A DNA stretch of 64,000 nt from assembly GCF_023051145.1 (NCBI RefSeq), contig NZ_JALKFS010000005.1, forward strand, positions 2,187,733-2,251,732, in the 5' to 3' direction. The stretch comes from Williamsia sp. DF01-3. GTDB lineage: Bacteria > Actinomycetota > Actinomycetes > Mycobacteriales > Mycobacteriaceae. Below, in pieces: positions 20,970-30,676 of this stretch. The notes below the pieces were generated by a model that did no database searches, had not been told where the DNA came from, and worked only from the letters and a program-made list of their open reading frames with translations. Both the position numbers and the translations under genes were made by a program. Each line of letters starts with the position of its first letter. Position 1 is the stretch's first letter.

Positions 20970-21725
20970 GTGAGCGAACAGAGAACGGCGATCGTGACCG
21001 GAGCGGCCCGCGGCATCGGTGCGGCGGTGGCCAAGCGTCTCGCGTCCGACGGCCTGGCGGTGGCAGTGCTGGACCTCGACGAGGGCAGTTGTGCCGACAC
21101 CGTCAAGGCGATCACCGACGCCGGCGGCAAAGCGCTGGCCGTGGGCGCCGATGTCTCCGACGAGGACTCGGTGGCCGCCGCGGTCGAACGTGTCGCGAGT
21201 GAACTGGGTGCCCCGACCGTCCTGATCAACAACGCCGGCATCACCCGCGACAACCTGCTCTTCAAGATGCCCGTCTCGGACTGGGACGCGGTCATGAACG
21301 TGCACTTGCGCGGTGCTTTCCTGATGTCGCGTGCGGTGCAGCAGCACATGGTCGGCGCCAAGTTCGGCCGGATCGTGAACCTCTCGAGCACCTCGGCCCA
21401 GGGCAACCGTGGCCAGGTCAACTACTCGGCCGCCAAGGCGGGCATGCAGGGCTTCACCAAGACCCTGGCCATCGAACTGGGCAAGTTCGGCGTCACCGCC
21501 AATGCCATCGCCCCCGGATTCATCGAGACCGAGATGACCGCGGCGACGGCTGAACGCGTCGGCGTTCCCTTCGAGGACTTCAAGAAGGCCGCTGCTTCGC
21601 AGATCCCGGTCGCGCGGACCGGTGTGCCCGATGACATCGCGCACACGGCCTCGTTCTTTGTCAGCGAAGGTGCCGGTTTCGTGTCCGGACAGGTGATCTA
21701 CGTCGCAGGCGGCCCCAAGGACTGA
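20970..21725 (+). CDS. fabG: 3-oxoacyl-ACP reductase (FabG-like SDR)
   Basis: 251 aa classical SDR. The NADP(H) loop is [11 protein letters not shown] (residues 9-19), NNAG at 87-90, and the catalytic Ser139/140, Tyr152 and Lys156 ([21 protein letters not shown]). The pattern [15 protein letters not shown] and the C-terminal [12 protein letters not shown] are typical for FabG proteins reducing 3-oxoacyl thioesters. GTG 20970 has AAGGAG 7 bases upstream. It is divergent from glmU across 154 bases. Its location outside a fatty-acid operon leaves open a specialised substrate. Confidence 0.85.
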   Translation: MSEQRTAIVTGAARGIGAAVAKRLASDGLAVAVLDLDEGSCADTVKAITDAGGKALAVGADVSDEDSVAAAVERVASELGAPTVLINNAGITRDNLLFKMPVSDWDAVMNVHLRGAFLMSRAVQQHMVGAKFGRIVNLSSTSAQGNRGQVNYSAAKAGMQGFTKTLAIELGKFGVTANAIAPGFIETEMTAATAERVGVPFEDFKKAAASQIPVARTGVPDDIAHTASFFVSEGAGFVSGQVIYVAGGPKD

Positions 21726-21746
21726 GCTGTGCGCAGTCCGGACCTG

Positions 21747-21777
21747 TTGCGCTCGGTGTCCGGACGCGTGGCACAAT
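21747..21777 (+). promoter_or_regulatory. Possible promoter of tRNA-Gln
   Basis: TTGCGC (21747-21752) and CACAAT (21772-21777) are separated by 19 bases, ending 11 bases before the tRNA. The spacer overlaps a pair of GTCCGGAC copies (21736-21743 and 21758-21765) that could form a hairpin ending the fabG transcript. The promoter reading is tentative. Confidence 0.3.
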
Positions 21778-21788
21778 CGTGAGCGCAA

Positions 21789-21860
21789 TCCGCCATGGTG
21801 TAATCGGCAACACTCCTGATTTTGGTTCAGGCATTCTAGGTTCGAGTCCTGGTGGCGGAG
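21789..21860 (+). tRNA. tRNA-Gln (anticodon UUG)
   Basis: 72 nt cloverleaf. The acceptor stem TCCGCCA pairs with TGGCGGA; the anticodon stem CCTGA/TCAGG closes a 7-base loop TTTTGGT with anticodon TTG; the T arm has GGTTCGAGTCC. The discriminator is G and CCA is not fully encoded. It lies between fabG and a TetR gene, close to glmU. Confidence 0.95.
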
Positions 21861-21884
21861 CAACGAGTGACAGGAGGGACCGAG

Positions 21885-22556
21885 GTGACCGTCGACCGTC
21901 CCACCGCTCACGAAGAGAAGGTGCAACGCGCCCCGCGAGCCCGCATGACGGGAACACAGCGGCGCCACCAGCTGATCGAGGTGGCCCGTGGGCTGTTCGC
22001 CGAACGCGGTTTCGACTCGACCTCTGTCGAGGAGATCGCTCAGCGCGCAGGCGTCTCCAAACCTGTTGTGTACGAACATTTCGGCGGCAAAGAGGGCCTC
22101 TACGCCGTGGTGGTCGACCGCGAGATGGAAACCCTGTTGGGAATGATCACGTCCTCGCTCACCCAGAACCGGTCGAGGTTTCGGATACAGCAGGTGGCGT
22201 TGGCCCTGCTGACCTATATGGAAGACCGCACCGAGGGGTTCCGGATCCTGGTGCGGGGTACCCCCACAGCGGGTGAGACCGGTAAGTACTCGAGCTTGCT
22301 GACCGACGCCATCAGCCAGGTCGAGCACCTGCTGGCCAGTGATTTTCAGCGCCGCGACCGCGACCCGGCACTGGCGCCCCTGTATGCACAGGCCCTCGTG
22401 GGAATGGTGACCGTGACCGCCCAGTGGTGGCTCGACGTCCGTGAGCCGTCCAAGGAGGTGGTGGCCGCCCACCTGGTGAACCTCTGCTGGAACGGGTTGT
22501 CGCACTTGGAATCTGACCCACATCTCGTCGGTCCGGACTACACCGAGAAAGGGTAG
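21885..22556 (+). CDS. TetR family regulator, Rv1019-like by position
   Basis: 223 aa. The HTH domain (residues about 25-70) reads RGFDSTSVEEIAQRAGVSKP then VVYEHFGGKEGLY. The body carries GFRILVRGTPTAGE and a C-terminal TVTAQWWLDVREPSKEVVAAH, a pattern of the mycobacterial regulator located between glmU and mfd, reported to repress itself with mfd and mazG. Here three minus-strand genes separate it from mfd. The GTG at 21885 was chosen because AGGAGGG lies 7 bases upstream; longer in-frame versions would start inside the tRNA. Confidence 0.85.
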   Translation: MTVDRPTAHEEKVQRAPRARMTGTQRRHQLIEVARGLFAERGFDSTSVEEIAQRAGVSKPVVYEHFGGKEGLYAVVVDREMETLLGMITSSLTQNRSRFRIQQVALALLTYMEDRTEGFRILVRGTPTAGETGKYSSLLTDAISQVEHLLASDFQRRDRDPALAPLYAQALVGMVTVTAQWWLDVREPSKEVVAAHLVNLCWNGLSHLESDPHLVGPDYTEKG

Positions 22557-22585
22557 CCCCAGGCTGCTGTCGCAGTATCGACTCG

Positions 22586-23368
22586 TCAGCTCAGCTGCAG
22601 GCTACGTTTGCTCAGGCCCATCCAGAATCCGTCGATGATCTGCTGACCCTGCTGCTCCGGGTCGTCGCTTGCGCCCAGTGCCACGAACAGCGGCGACCAG
22701 TGCTCGACCGTCGGATGGGCGTACGGCATGCCCGGCGCCTCGGTCCGAAAACGCACCAGTGACTCCACGTCGCCCGCGGCGAATCGTTCTGCGGCCCAAC
22801 TGTCGTACTCCTTCGACCAGGTGGGTGCCGGGGCGTCGGGGCGTGGGTCACGCAGGAACGGCAGCCCGTGTGTGGTGAACCCGGACCCGATGATGAGGAC
22901 GCCCAGGTCGCGCAACGGGCGCAGTCGCCGGCCGAGGTCGAGCAACTTCTCTGGGTCGAGTGTCGGCAGCGAGACCTGCAGTACCGGGATCTGCGCCTCG
23001 GGGTACATCACGGTCAGCGGCACATAGGCACCGTGGTCGAGTCGGCGGTGAGTGTCGTGGTGGACTGCTTGTCCGTCGGGCATCAACGCGGCGACCTGGG
23101 CGGCGAGGTCGACGGCCCCGGGGGCGTCGTAGCGTGCGCGGTAGTAGTGCTCGGGGAAACCGCCGAAGTCATAGGTCAGCGGCACGGTGGGATCGGTCGA
23201 ACCGATGGTCAGCGGAGCCGACTCCCAGTGCGCCGACACGATCAGGATCGCCGACGGCCGGGGCAGATCGCCGGACCACGCACGGAGTTCGGAGACCCAC
23301 CGGGTGTCATCCACCAACGGCGGCGCACCGTGACTGAGGAACAAGGCGGGCATGCGCGGCACAGACAT
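22586..23368 (-). CDS. DODA-type extradiol ring-cleavage dioxygenase (YgiD/LigB-like)
   Basis: 260 aa, class III extradiol dioxygenase fold. Metal-site histidines appear in LFLSHGAPPL, SAHWESAPL, RLDHGAYVPL and YAHPTVEHWSP. Bacterial YgiD proteins open catechols such as DOPA between or next to the hydroxyls using a divalent metal; the natural substrate is unknown. The start lies 13 bases from a perfect 14-bp palindrome (23382-23395), and GATATT sits just before the ATG, suggesting a nearly leaderless, tightly repressed transcript. SDR and GNAT genes lie upstream on the same strand. Confidence 0.85.
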   Translation of the reverse strand: MSVPRMPALFLSHGAPPLVDDTRWVSELRAWSGDLPRPSAILIVSAHWESAPLTIGSTDPTVPLTYDFGGFPEHYYRARYDAPGAVDLAAQVAALMPDGQAVHHDTHRRLDHGAYVPLTVMYPEAQIPVLQVSLPTLDPEKLLDLGRRLRPLRDLGVLIIGSGFTTHGLPFLRDPRPDAPAPTWSKEYDSWAAERFAAGDVESLVRFRTEAPGMPYAHPTVEHWSPLFVALGASDDPEQQGQQIIDGFWMGLSKRSLQLS

Positions 23369-23381
23369 GACAATATCAACT

Positions 23382-23395
23382 CGGACCGCGGTCCG
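23382..23395. promoter_or_regulatory. Perfect 14-bp palindrome, candidate operator of the dioxygenase gene
   Basis: CGGACCGCGGTCCG is exactly self-complementary and lies 13 bases upstream of the dioxygenase start, flanked by TTTAA on one side and AACT on the other. The position overlaps where RNA polymerase would bind, so a repressor site is the natural reading. Confidence 0.55.
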
Positions 23396-23416
23396 TTTAA
23401 TCCCCGCGCTGGGTAC

Positions 23417-23941
23417 TCAGGCAGGTGGATCGTCCGATTCGTTCACGTCTAGCTGCATCTGCACGCAATCGACCCACGCGCCGTGTTTGTAGCCGATCCG
23501 CCGCAACCTGCCGACGTCGTAGAAACCGGCCTTGGTGTGCAGTGCGATGGAGCCCGTACCGGGCACGTCGGCGATCACCGCGACGATCCGGCGGATCGAC
23601 GTCGATCGCACCGCGTCGAGAAGCCCGTTCATCAACGCGGTTCCATAGCCCTTTCCGGTGTGGTCGGGGCTGAGGTAGATGGTGTTCTCCACTGTCCAGG
23701 CGTATGCCTGTTTGACGCGATACTGCGCCACGTACGCGAACCCGAGCACCGCGCCGGTCTCGTCCGAGGCGACGACAAACGGCATCCGCTGGGCGTTCAG
23801 ATCCGCACGCTTGGCTTTCCAGTCGGCTGCGGACGGCGAGTCGTAGTCGAACGTGATCACCGTGTTCTCGACGTAGTGGCGGTAGATGTCGGCCACCGCA
23901 ACACAATCCGGCGCGGTGGCCGGTCGGATCACCACACTCAC
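23417..23941 (-). CDS. GNAT N-acetyltransferase, phosphinothricin acetyltransferase-like
   Basis: 174 aa. The N-terminus IRPATAPDCVAVADIYRHYV and VENTVITFDY match the Pat/YwnH group, followed by motif A with the acetyl-CoA pyrophosphate loop (SPDHTGKGYGTALMNGLLDA; Gly-rich turn) and the C-terminal GFYDVGRLRRIGYKHGAWVD. These enzymes acetylate small amines such as phosphinothricin or methionine sulfoximine. Start GTG 23941 overlaps the SDR stop by 4 nt, so the two are co-translated; longer frames upstream are antisense noise. Confidence 0.85.
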   Translation of the reverse strand: MSVVIRPATAPDCVAVADIYRHYVENTVITFDYDSPSAADWKAKRADLNAQRMPFVVASDETGAVLGFAYVAQYRVKQAYAWTVENTIYLSPDHTGKGYGTALMNGLLDAVRSTSIRRIVAVIADVPGTGSIALHTKAGFYDVGRLRRIGYKHGAWVDCVQMQLDVNESDDPPA

Positions 23942-24831
23942 AGACCGAACTCCGTGCCGGTCTCGCGCTCTGCGAACTCCCACAGCAGGCCGGCGGTCCG
24001 GAAGTCGCAGGCCTTCGGGGTGCGCCCGACCAGAACCGGATCGCCGCGCAGGCCGAATCGACCGTCGGGTCCGACATACGCTCCCGACGGCACATCGGGA
24101 TTCATCGCGTACAGCGTGACCGCCGCGCCTTGTTCCGGCGTGTTGGCGAGCACCGCGCCGGCGGCCTCGATCACCTTGTCCAGAGGTGCGATCCCGGTGA
24201 CCCCGAGGATGCCGGTGGTGGCCCATCCGGGGTGGGTGATGGCAGTGGTGATCGTCGAACCAGCCTTGCGCAATCGACGATCAAGTTCGAGCGCCCACAG
24301 CATGTCGGCCAACTTGGATTGGGAGTACGACGTGGGACGTGTCCACGTGCGGTGCTCGAAATGTGGATCGTCCAGGTTGATCTCACCGGTCTTGTGCGAC
24401 GTGGATCCGACGATCACGACGCGCTCGGCGATCTGGGGCAGCAAGAGGTTGGTGAGCGCGAACGGTCCGAGGAAGTTGGTTCCGAGTGCCATCTCGAACC
24501 CGTCGACGGTGGTACGCCGCTCGGACGCCATCACGCCCGCATTGTTGACGAGGATGTCGAGCGGTCCGAGACCGTCGGCGCATCGACGAACCGAGGACAG
24601 ATCGGCGACATCGAGTTCGACGACCTCGGGGTGGGCGCCTCTGGTCTCGTCGGCGATCTGCTCGGCACGCTCCTTGCCGCGATCGAGGTCGCGTACCGCC
24701 AGCACCACCTGGGCCCCGACACGCGCCAGGCCACGCGCGGTTTCCCATCCGATGCCGTTCGTGGCACCGGTGACGACAACACGCTTGCCGTCCATACGTG
24801 GCAGGTTGGCCACCGACCAGCGGGTTTTCAT
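23938..24831 (-). CDS. Short-chain dehydrogenase/reductase
   Basis: 297 aa SDR of the extended-C-terminus, retinol-dehydrogenase-like type common in actinobacteria. The cofactor loop is VVVTGATNGIGWETA (residues about 17-31), NNAG appears at LVNNAGVMA, Ser in IVGSTSHKTGE and Tyr/Lys in TSYSQSKLADML. The late segment ITHPGWATTGILG follows the active site. Substrate unknown. It is divergent from mfd with 112 bases between the starts and shares an operon with the GNAT gene. Confidence 0.83.
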   Translation of the reverse strand: MKTRWSVANLPRMDGKRVVVTGATNGIGWETARGLARVGAQVVLAVRDLDRGKERAEQIADETRGAHPEVVELDVADLSSVRRCADGLGPLDILVNNAGVMASERRTTVDGFEMALGTNFLGPFALTNLLLPQIAERVVIVGSTSHKTGEINLDDPHFEHRTWTRPTSYSQSKLADMLWALELDRRLRKAGSTITTAITHPGWATTGILGVTGIAPLDKVIEAAGAVLANTPEQGAAVTLYAMNPDVPSGAYVGPDGRFGLRGDPVLVGRTPKACDFRTAGLLWEFAERETGTEFGL

Positions 24832-24943
24832 GCGGCCTAGCGTAACTGCCCGGTCTCCGGCGACGAGGGTGTTGCCCGGGTTTCGTTCCGGTCCACGACG
24901 GTCCCGGCCCGGCGGCCCTTGTTCGCACCCGTAAACTGGTCGT

Positions 24944-27900
24944 GTGACTGGGCCCTCTGCTGCATTTTTCACGGGACAGCTGTCGGGTTTGGCGCAGATC
25001 GCGGCGTCGGACGTGGCCCTGACCGGGGTGGTGGCCCAGCTGGGAGCCCCGGAATTGGAGCTGGTGGGCCCACCCGCCGCCCGGCCGTTCCTGATCTCGG
25101 CAATGGCGGCGGCCTCCCCGGATCCCGTGCTCGTCGTCGCGGCGACCGGGCGCGAAGCCGATGAGCTCACGGCCCAACTCCGGGACATGATCGGCAAGAG
25201 GGTCAGCAACTTCCCGTCGTGGGAGACGCTGCCGCACGAGCGGTTGTCGCCGTCGGCGGACACGGTCGGCCAGCGGCTGCGAGTGCTGCATCGCCTCCGG
25301 CATCCCGACGACAGCAGCTACGGCCCACCGCTGAGCGTGGTGGTCACCACCGTGCGTTCGCTGGTGCAACCGATGGCCCCGGGACTCGGCGACCTCGACG
25401 TGATCACCCTGCGTGAGGGAGCGGAGGTCGACTTCGATGCATTGATCGAGAAACTGGTCGAACTCGCCTACGCCCGCGTCGACATGGTCGGCAAACGAGG
25501 CGAGTTCGCGGTGCGCGGCGGCATCCTGGACGTGTTCCCGACCACCACCGATTACCCGGTGCGCGTGGAGTTCTGGGGCGACGAGATCACCGAGCAGCGT
25601 GCCTTCTCGGTTGCCGACCAGCGCAGTCAGCCCGAGGTGGACATGAAGCTCGTCCACATCCATCCGTGCCGGGAACTGCTGCTGACCACCGGGGTCCGGA
25701 ATCGTGCGGCAGAGCTCGCAGGCGAGATCGCCGGGACCGGCAACGATGTCGAGCGTAGTTCGACCGGTCCGCTGGTGGAGATGCTCACCAAGCTCTCCGA
25801 CGGGATCGCGACCGAGGGCATGGAAGCGCTGATCCCCGCACTTGTCCCAGGGCAGATGCAACTGCTCACCGAGGTGATGCCGGCGGGCACGCACGTGCTG
25901 GTCCTGGATCCCGAGAAGGTTCGTACCCGCGCCTCGGATCTCGCCCGCACCGGCGCCGAGTTCCTCGAGGCGTCGTGGACTGCTGCCGGTGGCGGGGCCG
26001 ACGCCCCGATCGACCTGGGAGGCATCCTGCACCTGGAGGCCAGCGCATACCGGTCACTCGGTGAGGTCCACACGCAGACCGTCGAGGCCGAACGGCCGTG
26101 GTGGACGTTGAGTCCGATGGGAATGGGCACCGAACTCGCGGTCACGCCCGGGCCCGCACCGCGCGGAGACCGCGACGAACTCACCAAAACCTTTGCCTCC
26201 CTGCGCCTTCACATCGGCGCAGGTAATCGCGCCGCTGTGGTCGCGGCCGGCGCCGGAACAGCCGAGCGCCTGGTGGAACGACTGGGCGAGGCCGAGGTGG
26301 CGGCGCGACTGGCCGAGCCGGGCTCCGTTCCCGAGCCCGGCGTGGTGTCGGTGCTGCGAGGCGCGCTGACCTCGGGACTGGTGCTGCCCGATGCGGGCCT
26401 GGTGGTCGCCACCGAAGCCGACCTCACCGGTGCGCGGGTGACCGGCGCCCAGGACGGGCGACGACTCCCGGCCAAGCGACGCAACCAGGTCGACCCACTG
26501 GCACTGAACGCCGGCGACATGGTGGTGCACGATCAGCACGGCATCGGCAAGTTCGTCGAGATGATCGAGCGGACGATCGGCGGCGCGCGCCGCGAATACC
26601 TGGTCATCGAATACGCACCGAGCAAGCGGGGTCATCCCGGCGACAGACTGTTCGTCCCGATGGACTCGCTCGATCAGCTGTCGCGGTACGTCGGCGGTGA
26701 GGCGCCCTCGCTCTCGAAGCTCGGCGGGTCGGACTGGCAGAACACCAAACGCAAGGCGCGCAAGGCTGTTCGCGAGATCGCCGGCGAACTGGTGCAGCTG
26801 TATGCGGCCCGGCACGCCGCGCCCGGATACGCGTTCGCGCCCGACACCCCGTGGCAGCGGGAGATGGAAGACGCCTTCGGGTTCACCGAGACCATCGATC
26901 AGCTCACCGTGATCGGCGAGGTCAAAGGCGACATGGAGCGGCCGGTCCCGATGGACCGTGTGGTGGTCGGTGACGTGGGCTACGGCAAGACCGAGATCGC
27001 CGTCCGCGCGGCGTTCAAGGCCGTGCAGAGTGGCAAGCAGGTTGCGGTGCTGGTGCCCACAACCATTCTCGCGCAACAACATCTGCAGACGTTCACCGAA
27101 CGCATGTCCGGGTTCCCGGTCACCGTGGCCGGCTTGTCCCGTTTCACCGACACCCGCGAATCACGCAAGGTCACCGACGGTCTCGCCGACGGGAGCATCG
27201 ACATCGTGGTCGGCACCCACCGACTGCTGGCCTCGGGTGTGCGGTGGAAGGACCTCGGCCTGGTCGTGGTCGACGAAGAACAGCGCTTCGGCGTCGAGCA
27301 CAAGGAACACATCAAGGCGCTGCGTACCCACGTGGACGTGCTGACCATGTCGGCCACACCGATTCCGCGAACGCTGGAGATGTCGTTGGCCGGTATCCGC
27401 GAGATGTCGACCATCCTGACCCCGCCCGAGGAACGGCACCCGGTTCTCACGTATGTCGGTGCCTATCAGGCGAAGCAGGTCGCGGCCGCGATCCGGCGTG
27501 AGTTGCTGCGTGATGGTCAGGTGTTCTACGTGCACAACCGGGTGAGCACCATCGACAAGACCGCGGCGTCCATCAAGGAGATGGTGCCCGAGGCCAGGGT
27601 CGTGGTGGCACACGGCCAGATGGGCGAGGACCTTCTCGAGCGCACGGTCACGGGTTTCTGGGACCGCGAATACGACGTCCTGGTGTGCACCACGATCATC
27701 GAGACCGGCCTCGACATCTCGAACGCGAACACCCTCATCGTCGACCGCGCGGAAGTGCTCGGACTGTCGCAGCTGCACCAGTTGCGTGGCCGAGTCGGTC
27801 GCAGCCGCGAACGCGGTTACGCGTATTTCCTGTACAACGGCGACAAGCCGCTCACCGAGACTGCCTACGAGCGATTGTCGACCATCGCGCAGAACAACGA

Positions 27901-28606
27901 ATTGGGCGCCGGTATGGCCGTCGCGCTCAAGGACCTCGAATTGCGTGGCGCCGGAAACGTTTTGGGCGCCGAACAGTCCGGCCACGTCGCGGGGGTCGGA
28001 TTCGACCTCTACGTGCGACTCGTCGGCGAGGCGGTGGAGGCTTACCGGGCAGCCGCAGACGGACGGCCGATCGCGACCGAGGAAGACCGCGAGGTGCGGA
28101 TCGATCTGCCGGTGGATGCGCACATCCCGGTCGATTATGTCGATTCGGACCGGTTGCGCCTGGAGGCGTACCGCAAGTTCGCCGCCGCGGACTCGGCCGA
28201 GGAGATCGGCGGGGTGGTGGACGAACTGGTCGACCGTTACGGTCCGCTGCCCGAAGAGGTCGCACGGCTGGTGTCGGTGGCCAAGTTGCGGATGCTGGCG
28301 CGCGAACTCGGGGTCAAAGAGGTGGGTGTGGCCGGCAGTCAGATCAAGATCTCGCCGCTCAAACTCATGGATTCCCAACAGGTCCGACTCAAGCGGATCT
28401 ACCCGAGCGTGGTCTATCGTGCGACCACCGGCGTGGTCGGCCTACCCATCCCGCGTACCGGCGGCATCGGCAGCGACAGGGTCCGCGACGTCGAGTTGGT
28501 GCAGGTGGTCGCCGACCTCCTGCTGGTTGTCGACGGTCGCACGCCGGGCTCGGTCAACATGCGTGCGGCCGTTCCTGCGGCGGCCGGCACGGCAGGTGGC
28601 GCGTGA
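24944..28606 (+). CDS. mfd: Transcription-repair coupling factor
   Basis: 1220 aa. Mfd removes RNA polymerase stalled at DNA damage and recruits UvrA. The N-terminal UvrB-homology region covers residues about 1-370. The RNA-polymerase-interacting CarD-like module ([20 protein letters not shown] ... [16 protein letters not shown]) is at about 523-590. The RecG-like translocase follows with Walker [10 protein letters not shown] at about 675, DEEQRFG at about 775, TATPIPRT and the TRG region. The C-terminal UvrA-occluding domain starts near 1050. The start is GTG 24944. It overlaps mazG by 4 nt. Confidence 0.97.
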   Translation: MTGPSAAFFTGQLSGLAQIAASDVALTGVVAQLGAPELELVGPPAARPFLISAMAAASPDPVLVVAATGREADELTAQLRDMIGKRVSNFPSWETLPHERLSPSADTVGQRLRVLHRLRHPDDSSYGPPLSVVVTTVRSLVQPMAPGLGDLDVITLREGAEVDFDALIEKLVELAYARVDMVGKRGEFAVRGGILDVFPTTTDYPVRVEFWGDEITEQRAFSVADQRSQPEVDMKLVHIHPCRELLLTTGVRNRAAELAGEIAGTGNDVERSSTGPLVEMLTKLSDGIATEGMEALIPALVPGQMQLLTEVMPAGTHVLVLDPEKVRTRASDLARTGAEFLEASWTAAGGGADAPIDLGGILHLEASAYRSLGEVHTQTVEAERPWWTLSPMGMGTELAVTPGPAPRGDRDELTKTFASLRLHIGAGNRAAVVAAGAGTAERLVERLGEAEVAARLAEPGSVPEPGVVSVLRGALTSGLVLPDAGLVVATEADLTGARVTGAQDGRRLPAKRRNQVDPLALNAGDMVVHDQHGIGKFVEMIERTIGGARREYLVIEYAPSKRGHPGDRLFVPMDSLDQLSRYVGGEAPSLSKLGGSDWQNTKRKARKAVREIAGELVQLYAARHAAPGYAFAPDTPWQREMEDAFGFTETIDQLTVIGEVKGDMERPVPMDRVVVGDVGYGKTEIAVRAAFKAVQSGKQVAVLVPTTILAQQHLQTFTERMSGFPVTVAGLSRFTDTRESRKVTDGLADGSIDIVVGTHRLLASGVRWKDLGLVVVDEEQRFGVEHKEHIKALRTHVDVLTMSATPIPRTLEMSLAGIREMSTILTPPEERHPVLTYVGAYQAKQVAAAIRRELLRDGQVFYVHNRVSTIDKTAASIKEMVPEARVVVAHGQMGEDLLERTVTGFWDREYDVLVCTTIIETGLDISNANTLIVDRAEVLGLSQLHQLRGRVGRSRERGYAYFLYNGDKPLTETAYERLSTIAQNNELGAGMAVALKDLELRGAGNVLGAEQSGHVAGVGFDLYVRLVGEAVEAYRAAADGRPIATEEDREVRIDLPVDAHIPVDYVDSDRLRLEAYRKFAAADSAEEIGGVVDELVDRYGPLPEEVARLVSVAKLRMLARELGVKEVGVAGSQIKISPLKLMDSQQVRLKRIYPSVVYRATTGVVGLPIPRTGGIGSDRVRDVELVQVVADLLLVVDGRTPGSVNMRAAVPAAAGTAGGA

Positions 28607-29253
28607 CCGGACGGCCCAGCGGCTGGGAGCTTCTCGCGGCCGTCGAGCTGATGGACCGACTGCGCCGTGACGGACCGTGGGAGCGGGATCAGACGCACGA
28701 GTCGCTGCGCCGGTACCTCGTCGAAGAGACCTACGAACTGCTCGACGCCATCGACTCCGGCGACCGCGACCATCTGCTCGAGGAACTGGGCGACATCCTG
28801 TTGCAGGTGCTGTTCCACGCCCGGGTCGCGGCCGACCGGCCCGATGACCCCTTCGACATCGACGATGTGGCACGGGCTTTCACCACGAAGATCTCGGCTC
28901 GAACCCAGGGTGTGCTCAGCGGGAACGACATCGACCTGCAGACCCAACTCGAGGAATGGGAGACCCGAAAGGCGGCGGAGAAGGCCAGGGGATCGGTACT
29001 CGACGGCATCGCCACCGGTCAGCCGGCCCTGGCGCTGGCCCAGAAGGTACTCGAACGCCTTGCCGCTGCCGGTTTTCCGGACGACCTCGTTCCCGACGCC
29101 GTACGTTCTGTCCGGGTGGTTGCCGACGGGCCGAGTGTCGAGGACGCCCTGCGCGCCGCGGTTCTCCAGTTCATGGCCGACATCCGCGTTGCCGAGGCCG
29201 CAGGGCCCGGGCCGAGAACAGCCGAGTTCTGGCGCACCAACCTCCCCCGATAA
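28603..29253 (+). CDS. mazG: Nucleoside triphosphate pyrophosphohydrolase MazG
   Basis: 216 aa, a single MazG domain plus a C-terminal helical extension. MazG hydrolyses NTPs and damaged dNTPs to monophosphates. The metal-binding EExxE/ExxD pairs are [10 protein letters not shown] and [10 protein letters not shown], preceded by [20 protein letters not shown] second [15 protein letters not shown] motif follows. GTG 28603 overlaps the mfd stop (GTGA). In mycobacteria the gene in this position helps sanitise oxidised nucleotides, which fits its coupling with mfd. Confidence 0.92.
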   Translation: MTGRPSGWELLAAVELMDRLRRDGPWERDQTHESLRRYLVEETYELLDAIDSGDRDHLLEELGDILLQVLFHARVAADRPDDPFDIDDVARAFTTKISARTQGVLSGNDIDLQTQLEEWETRKAAEKARGSVLDGIATGQPALALAQKVLERLAAAGFPDDLVPDAVRSVRVVADGPSVEDALRAAVLQFMADIRVAEAAGPGPRTAEFWRTNLPR

Positions 29254-29261
29254 CCCGATAT

Positions 29262-29312
29262 TGGTGGGTTAGGGTGAGCCCGACCTGCGGATTCACTCGC
29301 CCGAACCCACCA
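29262..29312. repeat. 51-bp palindromic intergenic repeat, copy 1
   Basis: Outer arms TGGTGGGTT (29262-29270) and AACCCACCA (29304-29312) are exact inverted repeats; an inner pair GGGTGAG/CTCGCCC extends the stem with one G-T pair, leaving a loop of 17 bases. The copy at 37970-38020 has the same length, arms and the internal GGTGAGC and GACCTG. It lies between the convergent ends of mazG and efeB, so it may also end transcription of one or both. Confidence 0.7.
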
Positions 29313-29329
29313 TTTCCGGAGGGGCTGGA

Positions 29330-30676
29330 CTATTCGAAGAGGTGTTGACCCCAGTATTCGCCCTCGTTGATCCCGGGTGGGCAGGCGAACAGTGCACTGC
29401 CGGTGTGCATCAGATACTCCATCATCGCGTCCTTGGTGGAGAGCGCACGCTGCATGGGGACGAATTGCTTGTGCGCGTCGCGGCAATAGGCGATGAAGAA
29501 CAGACCGGCGTCGAGGTGTCCGAAGCCGTCTGAACCGTCGGTGAAGTTGTAGCCGCGGCGCAGGATCCGCACGCCGTCCAGGTTGTTCGGATGTGCCAGG
29601 CGCACATGGGCATTGCGGGCGATGAGCGGTCCGGTGCCGTCGCCGATCGCGAAGTCGGGTTCGTCGAATTCGTCTACTTTGCCCAGAGGGGCGCCGTTGC
29701 CTTTGAAGCGGCCGACGATCTGTTCCTGTTCCAGGAGCATCGCCCGGTCCCACGGTTCGATGTCCATCCGGATGCGCCGGGCCACCAGGTACGACCCGCC
29801 GGTCATCCACTGTGCGCCGGCGGGGTTGTCGCTCTCGGCCACCCAGACATGCTCGTCGAGCGCCTTGGTGTCGGTGGCCTTGATGTTGGCTGTTCCGTCC
29901 TTGAAGCCGAACATGTTCCGCGGTGTCGCCTGGGATGTGGTGGTCGACGACGTGCGACCGAAACCGAGCTGCGACCACCGCACACTCACCACGCCGAACC
30001 CCATCCTCGCCAGATTCCGGATTGCGTGTACCGCCACCTGTGGATCGTTCGAGCAGGCCTGCACGGCGATGTCGCCGAAGCTGCGGGTGCGCTCGATGGC
30101 ATCGGCGACAAAGGGTGGGAGGTCAACCAGCGCAGCGGGTTTGCGGTCGGCGATGCCGAAGCGGTCCACCCCGGCGGGATTGGACGCGCTCGGCCCGAAC
30201 AGTCCGGGCCCGAAGCCGATGGTGAGCGTCAACGATGCAGCGGACAGGCCGATGGCCTCGCCGGTGTCGGCCGGGGGCGTGTAGTCGCCCATGTCGAGAG
30301 CACCGCCTTCGACGGTGTCGAGACCGCGGGTCATCCGCTCGGCCGCGGCGGTCCAGCGTCGCAGCATGTCCACCAGCTCTTCTCGGGAGTCGGTGATCAC
30401 GTCGAACGAGGCGAAGTGCAGGCGGTCCTGGGCCTCGGTGATGATGCCCGCCTGCCGTTCGCCGTAGAACGGGACGATGTGGGCGTTGGCGTCGGCCTGC
30501 GATTCGGCTGCGGTGGACCGTCCCACCGCAGCGCCGCCGACGGCCGCAGCTGCGACCGCACCCACGCCGGCGGCACCCAGCACCACCCGGCGGGTCACGC
30601 CGGCATGGTGTCGGGGCTGCTCGGACGGGGTGTCGGCCGGCTTGTCGGCGGCCCGCCTGTCGTCGGGTCCCTCCAC
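29330..30676 (-). CDS. efeB: EfeB, Tat-exported DyP-type haem peroxidase
   Basis: 448 aa. A twin-arginine signal (VTRRVVLGAAGVGAVAAAA) lies at about residues 27-45. The dye-decolourising peroxidase domain shows the distal GFKDGTAN motif and the proximal haem ligand in IARNAHVRLAHP. EfeB acts outside the membrane in the EfeUOB system, oxidising ferrous iron or possibly taking iron from haem. Start GTG 30676 overlaps the efeO stop by one base. The three genes run efeU-efeO-efeB as one transcript. Confidence 0.93.
   Translation of the reverse strand: MEGPDDRRAADKPADTPSEQPRHHAGVTRRVVLGAAGVGAVAAAAVGGAAVGRSTAAESQADANAHIVPFYGERQAGIITEAQDRLHFASFDVITDSREELVDMLRRWTAAAERMTRGLDTVEGGALDMGDYTPPADTGEAIGLSAASLTLTIGFGPGLFGPSASNPAGVDRFGIADRKPAALVDLPPFVADAIERTRSFGDIAVQACSNDPQVAVHAIRNLARMGFGVVSVRWSQLGFGRTSSTTTSQATPRNMFGFKDGTANIKATDTKALDEHVWVAESDNPAGAQWMTGGSYLVARRIRMDIEPWDRAMLLEQEQIVGRFKGNGAPLGKVDEFDEPDFAIGDGTGPLIARNAHVRLAHPNNLDGVRILRRGYNFTDGSDGFGHLDAGLFFIAYCRDAHKQFVPMQRALSTKDAMMEYLMHTGSALFACPPGINEGEYWGQHLFE

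Noticed and set aside
21852-21884. Longer N-terminus for the TetR gene after tRNA-Gln
   Set aside because: It would begin inside the tRNA; GTG 21885 has a clear AGGAGGG site.
20943-22523. A 526-codon open frame on the minus strand across fabG, tRNA-Gln and TetR
   Set aside because: It is antisense to two well-supported genes and a tRNA; long antisense frames are expected at this GC content and the translation has no recognisable domain.
24383-26032. A 549-codon minus-strand frame running across the SDR start into mfd
   Set aside because: It reads the SDR in the wrong frame and mfd in antisense; no homology pattern seen.
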